In this document: one piece after another, positions 42,655 through 51,341 of the stretch
Numbering within the stretch: position 1 is the first letter of the stretch
Layout: each line of letters begins with the position of its first letter
Assembly: GCF_001423105.1 (NCBI RefSeq)
Contig: NZ_LMNV01000002.1
Location: forward strand, 28,533 to 92,532
DNA: 64,000 bases
From: Frondihabitans sp. Leaf304
GTDB lineage: Bacteria; Actinomycetota; Actinomycetes; Actinomycetales; Microbacteriaceae
Direction of reading: 5' to 3'
Notes under the pieces: model-generated
The model's input: the letters and a program-made list of their open reading frames with translations, nothing else
What the model was told of the DNA's origin: nothing
The model's database searches: none
Translations under genes and position numbers: made by a program

Positions 42655-43359
42655 CTAATTCGGCACAGGCCCCGACAGCTCCTCGACAACAGCCACAGCG
42701 GCGGGCCAGTACGACGCATAGTGCTGCGGATCGGCGTTGACCTGCACCGTGTGCGCGAGCAGCGTCGGCTGCATGGTCTGCCAGCCCGGCACCTTCACGA
42801 GCTTGGTGAAGAAGCTCGTCGCCGCGGTGAACGGCGTCATCCGGTCGGTGTAGCTGCCCCACGCGCCGTTGTCGCGCTGCTGGAACAGACCGCGGCTGTC
42901 GGGTCCGACCGCATCGCCGTGGTCGACGTTGACGAGGCTGGATTCGCCCATCGCCGTCATCACGCCGACCGCCTGCGTGTGCGTGCCGATGCCGAGGGCG
43001 CGCGCGGCGTTGATGATGTGCGCGGCGTTGATCAGCTGATCCTGGCAGTACCCGGCGATCGGACCGGCCGGCACGTGCACCGTGCCGATCTGTTTAGGCG
43101 CAGCGGCCGGGCACGAGACACTCGCCGCAGTGGGTGCCGCCGCCGACGACTCGAAACTCCCGAGCAGCGCCGACCTAGCCGCAATCACGATCGCGATCGC
43201 GAGGGCGATCACCAGGCCGCCACCAAGAGCGACTCCGAAACCGAGGATCCGCGACGACGCCCCCGGCACAGCCGCACGACCGGTTCGACGCCCGGAGCTG
43301 CCGCGCCGCCCGGACCCCGCGCCGCGGCGGGTCGCAGGTCGGCGTCGGGTGGGCACCAT
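42655..43359 (-). CDS. Membrane-anchored lysozyme/transglycosylase-like protein
   Basis: A 234-residue protein. ATG 43359 opens a very basic, Arg/Gly-rich N-terminus. One TM helix (~42-66) follows, then a cysteine-containing exported domain. The latter has VGVMTAMGESSLVN, where the Glu could be the catalytic acid of a lysozyme-like fold, and DSRGLFQQRDNGAWGS, a block found in actinobacterial and phage SLT-type muralytic domains. It may remodel peptidoglycan. The frame extends to 43593 on paper, but that part overlaps the DUF427 gene. Confidence 0.75.
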   Translation of the reverse strand: MVPTRRRPATRRGAGSGRRGSSGRRTGRAAVPGASSRILGFGVALGGGLVIALAIAIVIAARSALLGSFESSAAAPTAASVSCPAAAPKQIGTVHVPAGPIAGYCQDQLINAAHIINAARALGIGTHTQAVGVMTAMGESSLVNVDHGDAVGPDSRGLFQQRDNGAWGSYTDRMTPFTAATSFFTKLVKVPGWQTMQPTLLAHTVQVNADPQHYASYWPAAVAVVEELSGPVPN

Positions 43360-43445
43360 TCGAGGGTAGGCGATACCCGCGACGGTGCTTTCCGCCCTGA
43401 GGACGAATTGAGGGGATCTGCGGGAGGAGAGAGCACGATGGATGC

Positions 43446-43958
43446 ATGAGACACGTGAGACGCGCGCCCGTGAAGCCGATCGAGCCCGGGCCCGGCCAGG
43501 AATCGGTGTGGGACTACCCGCGCCCGCCACGAGTGGAGCCCGTGACCGAGAGGGTCGTGGTGCGCCTCGGCGGGGTGGCGGTGGCCGAGACACGCGAAGC
43601 GTTCCGCGTGCTCGAGACGAGCCACCCGCCCGTGTACTACCTGCCTCGGGCCGCTTTCGTGGCCGGGGCGTTGGATCCTGCGCCCGGTCGCTCGCTCTGC
43701 GAATTCAAAGGCCAGGCGTCGTACCTCAGCGTGACGGGTGGCGGAGTGACTGCAGAGCGCTCGGCCTGGACCTACCGAGAGCCGTGGGCAGGCTACGAGA
43801 TGCTGCGCGACCACGTCGCGGTCTACCCGTCTGCGATGGAGTCATGCGAGGTCGGCGGCGAGGTGGTGCAGGCACAGGAGGGCGACTTCTACGGCGGCTG
43901 GATCACGTCGAAGATCGTCGGGCCGTTCAAGGGCGCGCCGGGCACGCTCGGTTGGTAG
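43446..43958 (+). CDS. DUF427 family protein
   Basis: A 170-residue protein. The DUF427 block is clear: VWDYPRPPRVE, RVLETSHPPVYYLP, LCEFKGQASYL, AWTYREPW, DHVAVYPSAME and a C-terminal GDFYGGWIT. These form a small beta-rich fold of unknown function that is common in actinobacteria. The ATG at 43446 lacks a strong ribosome site. Confidence 0.9.
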   Translation: MRHVRRAPVKPIEPGPGQESVWDYPRPPRVEPVTERVVVRLGGVAVAETREAFRVLETSHPPVYYLPRAAFVAGALDPAPGRSLCEFKGQASYLSVTGGGVTAERSAWTYREPWAGYEMLRDHVAVYPSAMESCEVGGEVVQAQEGDFYGGWITSKIVGPFKGAPGTLGW

Positions 43959-44002
43959 CTGGGTCGGTAGGTAGCCCGGTCGGCACGCACGCGCCGCCAC
44001 TC

Positions 44003-44062
44003 TGAGAGCGATTCTGCTTCAGCCGCACCCGTGGGGGTGCCTGACGAACCGAATCGCTCTCA
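44003..44062. terminator. Inverted repeat between convergent DUF427 and DoxX genes
   Basis: Perfect 12-nt arms TGAGAGCGATTC (44003-44014) and the complement (44051-44062). An inner hairpin GCACCC-GTGG-GGGTGC is at 44025-44040. It is probably a bidirectional terminator. Confidence 0.75.
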
Positions 44063-44096
44063 AAATGTCGCGGCAACACCGAACAGCAGAGCCGAA

Positions 44097-44621
44097 CTAG
44101 ACGGCGTCGGGCGACGGTGCCTCGGGCTCGGCGGGCGGGGCGTTCCGCTTGCCGAGCTCGATGACGGCGGCCGACGCGGCAAACCCGGCGACGAGGGCGA
44201 ACAGGGTGCCGCCGGCTCCCCACTTCTTCTTGCCGATGAGCCCGTCGAACGAGGCACGGCCGGGCCCGGCGGCGATCGCTCCGAGCGCGGCGACCAGCAC
44301 GGCGTTGTACTCGTAGCCGCCGTCGGCGTTCCACGGTCCGTTGCTCAGGTGCACCTTGCGCACCGCGGTGACCATCGTGCCGATGAGTCCTGCCGCGGCG
44401 AGGGGCGTGGCGGCGCCGAGCACGACGGCCGCGCCGCCCGCGGTCTCAGTCGCCGCCGCGAGGAGGGCATTGCGCTTGGCGGGGTGGATGCCGAGGCTGC
44501 CCATCATTCCGGTCACGCCCTCCAACCCGGGGCCGCCGAACGATCCGTTGAGCTTCTGGAGGCCGTGCCCCACGAAGAAGCCGCCGACGGTGATGCGAAG
44601 AAGAGTTGTGCCGAGAGTCAT
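44097..44621 (-). CDS. DoxX family membrane protein
   Basis: A 174-residue protein with four TM helices. The N-terminus LRITVGGFFVGHGLQKL is the DoxX signature. The C-terminal tail is short and acidic. DoxX proteins are membrane partners in redox or sulfur stress systems; the precise role here is unknown. It lies 24 bp downstream of the SRPBCC gene in the same direction, so the two may share a message. TAGAAC lies 7 nt before ATG 44621 and could give a second start. Confidence 0.88.
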   Translation of the reverse strand: MTLGTTLLRITVGGFFVGHGLQKLNGSFGGPGLEGVTGMMGSLGIHPAKRNALLAAATETAGGAAVVLGAATPLAAAGLIGTMVTAVRKVHLSNGPWNADGGYEYNAVLVAALGAIAAGPGRASFDGLIGKKKWGAGGTLFALVAGFAASAAVIELGKRNAPPAEPEAPSPDAV

Positions 44622-44645
44622 AAGGGTTGTTCTACTCCGACCGGG

Positions 44646-45137
44646 TCAGTGGCGTTCGACGAGGGCCTTAAGTGCCACCAGGCCCTTGTCGAAGTCACCG
44701 CCGACGAGCTTGTCGATGTTCAGGAAGATGCCCATGAGGCGTGACCGGGTGGTCTTTGGGCTGAGCATCGTCCAGACGACCTTCGTGGCCCCGTCGCTCG
44801 AAGCGTCGGCCACGGGAGTGAGGTCGAAGATCACCCGGTTAGAAGCCTTGAACGGACGTGAGAAGGTCAGGTCGACCTCGACGGTACCCGGTGTCATGCG
44901 GGTGACCACCATGGATCCTGCGCCCGCCTTGCGGTTGCCCTCCCAGGTGTAGTGGGCTCCGACCGATCCTTGCGTGCCCGCGTAGGTGCGCTTCGTCTCG
45001 GCGTCCGTGCCCTCCCAGGGCGACCACTCCGGCCAGCGGGTGAAGTCTGCCAGCACGTCGACGATCGGCTCGGGACCGGACCGAATCACCGTGGAGCGCT
45101 CGATGGACGAATACGCAGTGCTGGCGGTGTCGGTCAT
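44646..45137 (-). CDS. SRPBCC (START-like) family protein
   Basis: A 163-residue protein with the polyketide-cyclase/SRPBCC pattern: EPIVDVLADFTRWPEWSPW near the N-terminus and a hydrophobic ligand cavity fold (VVTRMTPGTVEVDLTF). It closes with the long C-terminal helix GGDFDKGLVALKALVE. Such proteins bind lipids or small hydrophobic ligands; the ligand is unknown. It has a good leaderless promoter and is followed by doxX. Confidence 0.88.
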   Translation of the reverse strand: MTDTASTAYSSIERSTVIRSGPEPIVDVLADFTRWPEWSPWEGTDAETKRTYAGTQGSVGAHYTWEGNRKAGAGSMVVTRMTPGTVEVDLTFSRPFKASNRVIFDLTPVADASSDGATKVVWTMLSPKTTRSRLMGIFLNIDKLVGGDFDKGLVALKALVERH

Positions 45138-45143
45138 GGGCCG

Positions 45144-45173
45144 ATGCTAGTGCTGCCGGGCTTCACTGTGAAG
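45144..45173 (-). promoter_or_regulatory. Promoter and dyad upstream of the SRPBCC gene
   Basis: On the minus strand: -35 TTCACA (45172-45167), 17-nt spacer, -10 TAGCAT (45149-45144), then 6 nt to ATG 45137. The palindrome CTTCACTGTGAAG (45161-45173) covers the -35 and is a possible operator. Confidence 0.55.
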
Positions 45174-45197
45174 GGCGATCCTGCACCACTGACGCCG

Positions 45198-46265
45198 TCA
45201 CGCCACCACGTCGCCGAAGTCGTAGGCGGCCGGGATCTCGAGTTGGTCGTAGGTGCACGAGCGCGCGTCCCGGTCGGGCCGCCAGCGGTCGAACTGCACG
45301 GTGTGCCGAAAGCGGCGCCCCTCCATCTGGTCGTAGCGCACCTCCACCACGCGGGTGGGCGCGAGGCGCACGAACGAGACGTCTTTGCCCGACAAGAAGC
45401 GGCTCCGCTCGGTCTCTCCCGTGACCGCCTTACCGTCGTCGTCGCGCATGACGTCGGGTGCGAGCTCGTCGACCAGCTCGGCCCGACGCTTGTCGGTGAA
45501 TGCCGAGATGCCACCGACATTCTGCAGGGCGCCGTCGGCGTCATAGAGGCCGACCAGGAGCGACCCCACGCCGGATCCTGAGGTGTGGACTCGATAGCCG
45601 AGCACGACGACATCCGCCGTGCGGTGGTGCTTGATCTTGAGCATGCGGCGCTTGCCCGGTTCGTAGATCGAGCTCAGGGGTTTGGCGACGACGCCGTCGA
45701 GGCCCGCTCCCTCGAACTCGTCGAGCCAGCGCCTCGCGACCTCGACGTCGTCGGTCGTCCGGCTGAGGTGCAGCGGTGCTCGGAACGACGCCGAGAGGTC
45801 GACGAGGGCGGCTCGCCGCTCAGCGAACGGGACCCCGGTGAGATCGAGATCGCTGCACGCGAGCAGGTCGAACGCGATGAACGACGCGGGAGTCTCGCTC
45901 GACAGGGCCGCGATGCGCGAGGCGGCCGGGTGGATCCGGGCCGACAGGGCCTCCCAGTCGAGCCGCTCCGCGCCCGGTTCCCCGCGGCGCACGACGATCT
46001 CACCATCGAGAACGCAGGATCCGGAGACCTGGCTTGCGATCTCGGCCACCAGCTCGGGGAAGTACCGCGTCAGCATCTTCGATCCGCGGCTTCCGATCTC
46101 GACCCTGCTCGGCCCGTTCTCCTGCTCCTCGACGTAGATCAGGCCGCGAAAGCCGTCCCACTTCGGCTCGTAGACGAGGCCGCCCTCCACCGAGTCGGGT
46201 TCGGGTACCGTCGGCACGGCCTTGGCGAGCATCGGCGTGACCGGGTTCTCCGCGCTGGGGATCAT
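45198..46265 (-). CDS. ligC: ATP-dependent DNA ligase, LigC type
   Basis: A 355-residue protein. The adenylation lysine is Lys35 in EPKWDGFR. Later motifs are SCVLDGEIVV, DGVVAKP and RRMLKIKHH. An OB-fold domain completes the minimal two-domain ligase, matching mycobacterial LigC, the back-up end-joining ligase. ATG 46265 is preferred; the frame runs to 46379 but through the palindrome at 46335. It is divergent from the LigD-type polymerase. No ku gene is in the window. Confidence 0.92.
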   Translation of the reverse strand: MIPSAENPVTPMLAKAVPTVPEPDSVEGGLVYEPKWDGFRGLIYVEEQENGPSRVEIGSRGSKMLTRYFPELVAEIASQVSGSCVLDGEIVVRRGEPGAERLDWEALSARIHPAASRIAALSSETPASFIAFDLLACSDLDLTGVPFAERRAALVDLSASFRAPLHLSRTTDDVEVARRWLDEFEGAGLDGVVAKPLSSIYEPGKRRMLKIKHHRTADVVVLGYRVHTSGSGVGSLLVGLYDADGALQNVGGISAFTDKRRAELVDELAPDVMRDDDGKAVTGETERSRFLSGKDVSFVRLAPTRVVEVRYDQMEGRRFRHTVQFDRWRPDRDARSCTYDQLEIPAAYDFGDVVA

Positions 46266-46334
46266 GCGTGCCAGTGTGCTCTCGTCCGTCGGCGGGTGTT
46301 CCTGTGCCGGTTGGGCGGGCGTTCCCCGTGAATG

Positions 46335-46396
46335 GGCGGGTGTCGTGTGGTGTGGGCGGGTGCTGCAGCACCCGCCCACACCTCACAACACCCGCC
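46335..46396. repeat. 62-bp near-perfect palindrome between ligC and the LigD-polymerase gene
   Basis: Arms of 31 nt (46335-46365 and 46366-46396) match at 29 positions with no loop; the centre is CTGCAG. The flanking genes are divergent, so it cannot be an ordinary end-of-operon terminator. The remaining 168-bp gap has no gene. Confidence 0.85.
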
Positions 46397-46433
46397 GACT
46401 TCGCCCGGCCGCCGGCGAGAGCGATCCGACGCA

Positions 46434-47441
46434 GTGGTCCTCGAAGTACCCGGCCCCGACGGGACCCGCGAGGTGCGCATCTCGTCGCCCGGCCGCGTCC
46501 TTTACCCCGAGCCAGGCATCACCAAGCTCGATCTCGCGAAGTACCTCGTCGCGGTCGGCGAGCCGTTCGTCGAGCACAACGGTGGGCGGCCGATCTCGCT
46601 GCAACGATTCTCGGGCGGCATCGACGGAGAGCAGTTCTTCTCGAAGAACCCGCCGAAGGGTGCACCGTCGTACATTCGAGCGCCCGACGTCACCTACCCG
46701 AGCGGCCGCGTGCACCCGCAGCTCGTGATCGACGAACCCGCCGCCGCTGTCTGGGGCGCGCAGATGAACACGGTCGTGTTCCATCCGTGGGCCTCGCGCG
46801 CCGACGCCCCCGACTTCCCGGACCAGCTCCGCATCGACCTCGACCCGCAACCCGGCACCGACTTCGGCGATGCCATCCCGGTAGCCCTCGCGCTGCGTGA
46901 CGTGCTGGCCGATGCCGGACTCACCGCGTTCGTCAAGACGAGCGGCAACCGCGGTCTGCACGTGTTCGCTCCCATCGCGGCCGAGCACGAGTTCCTCGAG
47001 GTGAGGCACGCCGTGATCGCTGCCGCGCGCGAGCTCGAGCGGCGGATGCCCGAGCGGGTGACGACGAACTGGTGGAAGGAAGAACGAGGCAGACGAATCT
47101 TCGTCGACTTCAACCAGGCGAATCGCGACCGGACCATGGCCGGCGCTTACAGTCCGAGAGCCCTGGCCGGGGCCACCGTGTCGGCGCCACTCGGGTGGGA
47201 CGAATTAGGATCCGCGGATCCTGCGCTCTTCACCGTGCTCAGCGTGCCCTCGCGGTTGGCATCGACCGGCGACCCGTGGCACGGAATGCACGAGGCGCCG
47301 GGTGCCTCGATCGCCCCGCTGCTCGAGTGGTGGGCCCGCGACGTCGAGGCCGGTCTCGGTGAGCTTCCGTTCCCGCCCGACTTTCCGAAGATGCCGGGCG
47401 AGCCCCCGCGGGTGCAACCGTCGCGCGCCAAGAAGGGGTGA
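46434..47441 (+). CDS. LigD-type DNA polymerase/primase domain protein
   Basis: A 335-residue stand-alone archaeo-eukaryotic primase. It has RVLYPEPGITKLDLAKY at the N-terminus, catalytic DLDP (Asp135, Asp137), the SGNRGLHVF block, and the third acidic residue in IFVDFNQAN. These polymerases fill gaps and add ribonucleotides at double-strand-break ends. GTG 46434 is my preferred start; the frame is open further up through the palindrome. It is divergent from ligC, and together they make the gap-filling and sealing half of an end-joining system. Confidence 0.9.
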   Translation: MVLEVPGPDGTREVRISSPGRVLYPEPGITKLDLAKYLVAVGEPFVEHNGGRPISLQRFSGGIDGEQFFSKNPPKGAPSYIRAPDVTYPSGRVHPQLVIDEPAAAVWGAQMNTVVFHPWASRADAPDFPDQLRIDLDPQPGTDFGDAIPVALALRDVLADAGLTAFVKTSGNRGLHVFAPIAAEHEFLEVRHAVIAAARELERRMPERVTTNWWKEERGRRIFVDFNQANRDRTMAGAYSPRALAGATVSAPLGWDELGSADPALFTVLSVPSRLASTGDPWHGMHEAPGASIAPLLEWWARDVEAGLGELPFPPDFPKMPGEPPRVQPSRAKKG

Positions 47442-47449
47442 GCTGCGGG

Positions 47450-47998
47450 CTAGGAGTCGAAGAGGAGCACGAACATCTCGTCGAGATACGCCGCCAGGTC
47501 GCGGCGGTCGCCGGGGGAGTTCCAGGCGAGGACGACTCGCGAGCCGTCGATGGACAGTGAGCCATCACCGCGAGCGAGAGACTCAGGATCCAGGGCGATC
47601 GCCTCGTACTCGAAATTCACGACCTCGCCCTCGGCGAAGTGCCCCTTGGTCGCGGCGACCCGCTCGGCACGGCGCTGCTCCACCGACAACGACAGGCTCT
47701 GAGGTCGACCGGTCTCGGTCGCACGCGTGATGCGGCCGACGCGAAAGAGGCGTGCGTCGCTCGTCACCAGCAGGATGCCGAGGCGCCAGGCCCGGCCGAC
47801 CGGCGCGATCTGGACGCTTGTCTTGAAGGGCCCGAAGCCGCGCGGCAACCGCACCTCGCCGAGGGCCTCGTCGCGAGCGCCCGAGGCGTCGAGCCGCTCG
47901 ACAGTCGCTCGCAAGAGCCGCTCGAGATCAGCGGCAGCCTGCGCGGGGTCGATTGCGGGCTGGGCCGAGTCGGCGGAGTCGCCGGATGCGTCGGTCAT
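47450..47998 (-). CDS. Hypothetical protein, 182 residues
   Basis: A soluble protein. An acidic N-terminus is followed by an amphipathic helix (DLERLLRATVERLDASGA) and a beta-rich part with WRLGILLVTSDARLFRVGRITR. It has the look of a conserved actinobacterial protein of unknown function. It converges on the polymerase gene (8 bp between stops). No motif suggests an activity. Confidence 0.7.
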   Translation of the reverse strand: MTDASGDSADSAQPAIDPAQAAADLERLLRATVERLDASGARDEALGEVRLPRGFGPFKTSVQIAPVGRAWRLGILLVTSDARLFRVGRITRATETGRPQSLSLSVEQRRAERVAATKGHFAEGEVVNFEYEAIALDPESLARGDGSLSIDGSRVVLAWNSPGDRRDLAAYLDEMFVLLFDS

Positions 47999-48034
47999 GC
48001 GCCGGGGGGAGCGGTCGAGTTGGACGAGACGGCC

Positions 48035-48086
48035 GCCGAGATCGCAGTTCGGGTCGGGAGCACCCGACGAGAACTGCGATCTCGGC
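48035..48086. repeat. Long inverted repeat between 47998 and 48110
   Basis: Perfect 16-nt arms GCCGAGATCGCAGTTC (48035-48050) and its complement (48071-48086). An inner stem GTCGGG-AGCA-CCCGAC (48053-48068) extends it. Both flanking genes are on the minus strand, so it could terminate the patatin transcript. Confidence 0.8.
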
Positions 48087-48109
48087 GCACGGCGTTCACG
48101 CTGACGAGC

Positions 48110-49060
48110 TCACGCCTGCCAGAACGCGCGGACGGACTCGGCGACGGATGCCCCCTGAGCTCGACCGGCAAGAGCCGACGGAACGCGCGACGCGTCGTCG
48201 AGCGAGTTGCCGCCGAACGCCTGGAGACTCGCAGCGTCGGCCGACACCACGAGCACGGCGCTCGGGCTGTCGGCGTCATCGCGGAGGCCGGCGACTGCCG
48301 CGTCGAGCTGCGGGCCCATGGGGCTCCGAGCGTCTTCGGCGCCGCACGACAGCACGAGCACTCGGTCGTAACCGGCCGCGACATCGGCGTTCGTCGCCGA
48401 TCGGGCGCCGCCGTCGATGTAGTGCACGCCGTCGATCTCGACGGTGGGGAAGACGAGGGGCACGGAGCAGCTCGCGGCGACGGCACGGGAAAGCGGGATG
48501 CCGTCGGAGGAGTCGATGACCCGGAATTCGCCGTCTTCGGCATTCACGACGCAGACACCGAGCGGGGCGGACGGCCAGCCTGCGGCCTCGGGGAATTGGG
48601 CGCCGACCTGCGCCAGGAGCGGCGATTGGACCCCCTGCGAGAATGCGATCGACGCACGGCCGAGGCGGGCACGGGCGTCTTCCGGGCCGGTCGCGCCGGC
48701 GACGACCTCGGCGAGGCGCTGACCGAACGTGGCCATGTCGAGGGCGGGTGCGGGTGCGGCCGCGCTGTCGGGCGAGACTCCGGCGCCTTCCGGGGGGATG
48801 CCGGCGGCGGCAGCATCCGCGGCGCCGAACGGAGCGGCCGAGGTGGCCTGGGCGTCGTACACGGCGTCGACGTGGCCGAAGCGGAGAATGGCTCCCGCCA
48901 CGGATCCTGCGCTCGTTCCGACGACCAGATCGGCGGCGCCCGCATCGATGCCCTGGGACTGCAGTTCAGCGAGAACACCGAGATGCCAGGCGATACCGGC
49001 AATGCCACCCCCTCCGAGGACGAGTGCGCGGCGAGGGGAGTCAGATGTCGTTCCTGTCAT
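48110..49060 (-). CDS. Patatin-like phospholipase
   Basis: A 316-residue protein with the oxyanion loop LGGGGIAGIAW (~15-25), nucleophile Ser50 in VGTSAGS, and catalytic Asp in YIDGGARS: the Ser-Asp dyad of patatins. It is an acyl hydrolase, probably on phospholipids, without a signal peptide and hence cytosolic. The start has TAGGCT at 49072-49067 on the minus strand, 6 nt from ATG 49060, a leaderless geometry. Confidence 0.92.
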   Translation of the reverse strand: MTGTTSDSPRRALVLGGGGIAGIAWHLGVLAELQSQGIDAGAADLVVGTSAGSVAGAILRFGHVDAVYDAQATSAAPFGAADAAAAGIPPEGAGVSPDSAAAPAPALDMATFGQRLAEVVAGATGPEDARARLGRASIAFSQGVQSPLLAQVGAQFPEAAGWPSAPLGVCVVNAEDGEFRVIDSSDGIPLSRAVAASCSVPLVFPTVEIDGVHYIDGGARSATNADVAAGYDRVLVLSCGAEDARSPMGPQLDAAVAGLRDDADSPSAVLVVSADAASLQAFGGNSLDDASRVPSALAGRAQGASVAESVRAFWQA

Positions 49061-49157
49061 GATCCGAGCCTATTCGCGTCATCCTGGCTAGGCTTTCACT
49101 TTCCGGGGGGAACCGATCAGACGTCTCTCCGTGTCCCGAACCGAGAGAAGCCATCCC

Positions 49158-49658
49158 ATGAATCTGTCAGCACGCCTCCGTACCGCTGCTCCCGCCGCTC
49201 TGCTCGCCGGGCTGCTCGTCGTCTCCGTCGCCGGGTGCTCGTCGTCCGGTGGCGGCTCGGGCTCGGACAAGGCGGCCGGCGACAGCACGAGCACCCCGAA
49301 GTCGAGCGAGGCGTCCGGATCGTCGACGCAGACGAAGACCGAGGCCTGCTCGCTGATCAAAGACTCCGTGCAGAAGGCGTCGTCCGAGATGACGGCATCG
49401 ACGACCAAGATCTCGACCGACCCGGAAGCAGCCATCGCGGCCATCCAGAAGTTGTCGACCGCTTTCCAGAAGACGGAATCGCAGGTGACCGAACCCGGCG
49501 CTGCGGACGTGGTCAAGCCGGCCGGCGAAGACCTCAAGGCGTTCGCAAAGGCCGCGCAGACGATTAAGAGCGACCCGCAGGGCACCCTGAAGAAGCTCCA
49601 GGACCTCTCGCCGACCATGCAGAAAGACTTCGCCGCCGTCGGCACCTACTGCTCCTAG
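49158..49658 (+). CDS. Lipoprotein, paralogue 1
   Basis: A 166-residue protein with a signal peptide and lipobox VAGC (Cys27). After a Ser/Gly linker, the mature helical domain begins TEACSLIKDSV and ends AVGTYCS. ATG 49158 has GAGAGAAG upstream. The next gene encodes a protein of the same plan, with Cys near the start of the domain and YC at the very end, so the two are probably a tandem duplication. The two domain cysteines could form a disulfide. The function is unknown. Confidence 0.85.
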   Translation: MNLSARLRTAAPAALLAGLLVVSVAGCSSSGGGSGSDKAAGDSTSTPKSSEASGSSTQTKTEACSLIKDSVQKASSEMTASTTKISTDPEAAIAAIQKLSTAFQKTESQVTEPGAADVVKPAGEDLKAFAKAAQTIKSDPQGTLKKLQDLSPTMQKDFAAVGTYCS

Positions 49659-49708
49659 GGTTTTCTCCGCCGGGTTGTTCTCCCGGATTCGTTTGGTAGA
49701 GGTAGTGC

Positions 49709-50233
49709 ATGCCTCTCCACCGTGCCCTCGGATCGACCGCCCTCGCCGCTGCCGTGCTCGTCGTGGCCGCTGCCTGCTCGCCGATCGGGCCGGGGGCCGG
49801 GGTGTCGGATCCTGTTGGGTCTGGGTCTGGGTCTGGGTCTGGGTCTGGGTCTGGTTCTGGTTCTTCGGGCGGCTCGGCCACTGGCACGGCGACGGCCTCG
49901 GCTGCGGTGAAGGCGGCGACGTGCAAGGCGCTCGACTCGTCGCTCGACGATGTGACCTCGAAGCTGTCGTCGACCGCGAGCACGTTCGCCGCCGATCCGT
50001 CGTCTGCTGTCTCGGCCCTCGAATCGGCGACGACGACGGTGCAGGGCGTCGTCTCAGAAATCCAGGATCCGCGTGCCAAGACGCTCGTACGCGACGTCTC
50101 CGACGACCTCGGCACGCTCACCACCGCCGTGCAGAATGCCGCTGAGCACCCCCTCACGGGTGCGCCCCGAGTCCAGCGGGCCTTCGCGGCCGTGCAGAAA
50201 GACGTGGCGGCGATCACGACGTACTGCGGCTGA
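49709..50233 (+). CDS. Lipoprotein, paralogue 2, with GS-repeat linker
   Basis: A 174-residue protein with lipobox AAAC (Cys23). The linker is encoded by a tandem hexamer GGGTCT repeated about seven times (~49818-49862, Gly-Ser repeats). The mature domain runs from ATCKALDSSLDDVTSKL to ITTYCG, parallel to paralogue 1. It is 50 bp downstream of that gene, with only a 5-bp stem (CCGGG/CCCGG) between. The function is unknown; cell-surface location is likely. Confidence 0.85.
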   Translation: MPLHRALGSTALAAAVLVVAAACSPIGPGAGVSDPVGSGSGSGSGSGSGSGSSGGSATGTATASAAVKAATCKALDSSLDDVTSKLSSTASTFAADPSSAVSALESATTTVQGVVSEIQDPRAKTLVRDVSDDLGTLTTAVQNAAEHPLTGAPRVQRAFAAVQKDVAAITTYCG

Positions 50234-50324
50234 CCTCGTCTCCACAGTCGCGTCGCTAGCGCTGTTCTCCACCGTCGGCACGCGCGGCGGCTCGGGCCGG
50301 TGACGGTTCGGCCACGCTCGGGGG

Positions 50325-51257
50325 ATGGACCCGCGCTTCGTCACCCCCGCCCAGTTCGCTGCCGGTGGGGAGCCCGGTCGGCGGCTTCGGCGGGAGGCTT
50401 CTCGCGGCACTTTCGTGCGGGTGCGACCGGGGCTGTACCTCCCTGCGGACGACTGGCAGCAGTTCTCTGCTCGTGAGCGTCACCTCGCCGCTATTCGGGC
50501 GCTTCTCGCCCGTGCGGGTCCCCATGTCGTGGTGAGCCACGCCTCCGCCGGCGCCGTGTGGGGCTTTCCCGTTCTCGATGAGTGGCCCCAGCGTGTGCAG
50601 GTCATCGCACACTGTCGGACGACGGGCAAAGTGACCTCGCGTGTGGTGCTGCATCCCTCGAGACTCGCTGTGGAAGTCAGCATCGTGCGGGGCGTTCGGT
50701 GCACGTCGGCAAGCCGAACCGCGGTCGATATGGGGTTGGCCGGTGGATTTCTCTCGGCACTCCTCGCGTTCGACTACGCGCTGGCCACAGGACTCGTCAC
50801 TCGCCAGGAGCTGCGCGATGAGATCGCTCTGAGGTCAGGCTTCCGCGGGATCGCCGCCGTGCGCTCGGCCCTCGAAATCGCCCACCCGGGGTCGAAGTCA
50901 GCGGGCGAATCCATCAGCAAAGGCCAGATCCATCTCCTGGGTTTCGAGACTCCTGAGCTGCAGAAGAAGTTCACCTGCCCCGGGGGCCGCACCTACTACG
51001 GAGACTTCTGGTGGAAGACGGTGGGCCAGATCGGTGAGTTCGACGGCGGGCAGAAGTATCTCGACGAACGGATGCGAGGCGGCCGGACGATGGAGCAGGT
51101 GCTCTTCGACGAGAAAGATCGCACCGACGCCCTTCTCGCTCTCCCCGAGGTTCGAAATATCGTCAGATGGCGCTATGCGGTCGCGAGGAATCCGACTCGC
51201 CTCCAGGAGATCCTCCTTCGGGCAGGCATCCCCCTCCGTGATTCTCGCAGGAGGTGA
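50325..51257 (+). CDS. AbiEi-antitoxin/DUF559-like protein with PD-(D/E)XK-type end
   Basis: A 310-residue protein. The N-terminal ~90 residues (RRLRREASRGTFVRVRPGLYLP) resemble the winged-helix type IV antitoxin (AbiEi) domain, followed by SHASAGAVWGFPV. The C-terminal third has GDFWWKTVGQIGEFDGGQKY (~225-245). This fits the acidic-residue pattern of Vsr/DUF559-like nucleases, though an obvious Lys is displaced. Such proteins are numerous in actinobacteria and uncharacterised. A relative is encoded at 60388. No toxin gene is adjacent. Confidence 0.7.
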   Translation: MDPRFVTPAQFAAGGEPGRRLRREASRGTFVRVRPGLYLPADDWQQFSARERHLAAIRALLARAGPHVVVSHASAGAVWGFPVLDEWPQRVQVIAHCRTTGKVTSRVVLHPSRLAVEVSIVRGVRCTSASRTAVDMGLAGGFLSALLAFDYALATGLVTRQELRDEIALRSGFRGIAAVRSALEIAHPGSKSAGESISKGQIHLLGFETPELQKKFTCPGGRTYYGDFWWKTVGQIGEFDGGQKYLDERMRGGRTMEQVLFDEKDRTDALLALPEVRNIVRWRYAVARNPTRLQEILLRAGIPLRDSRRR

Positions 51258-51322
51258 GGCACCCCCGAATGGCCAAATAACCCCCGGATGCCAGCCCATA
51301 TTTGGCCAACCCGGGGTGCCTC
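51256..51322. terminator. Long hairpin between convergent 50325 and fatty-acyl ligase genes
   Basis: Two 24-nt arms (51256-51279 and 51299-51322) match at 21 positions around a 19-nt loop. It begins inside the stop codon of the left gene. Confidence 0.75.
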
Positions 51323-51341
51323 GCGGCTGGTGGGGCGGGAG

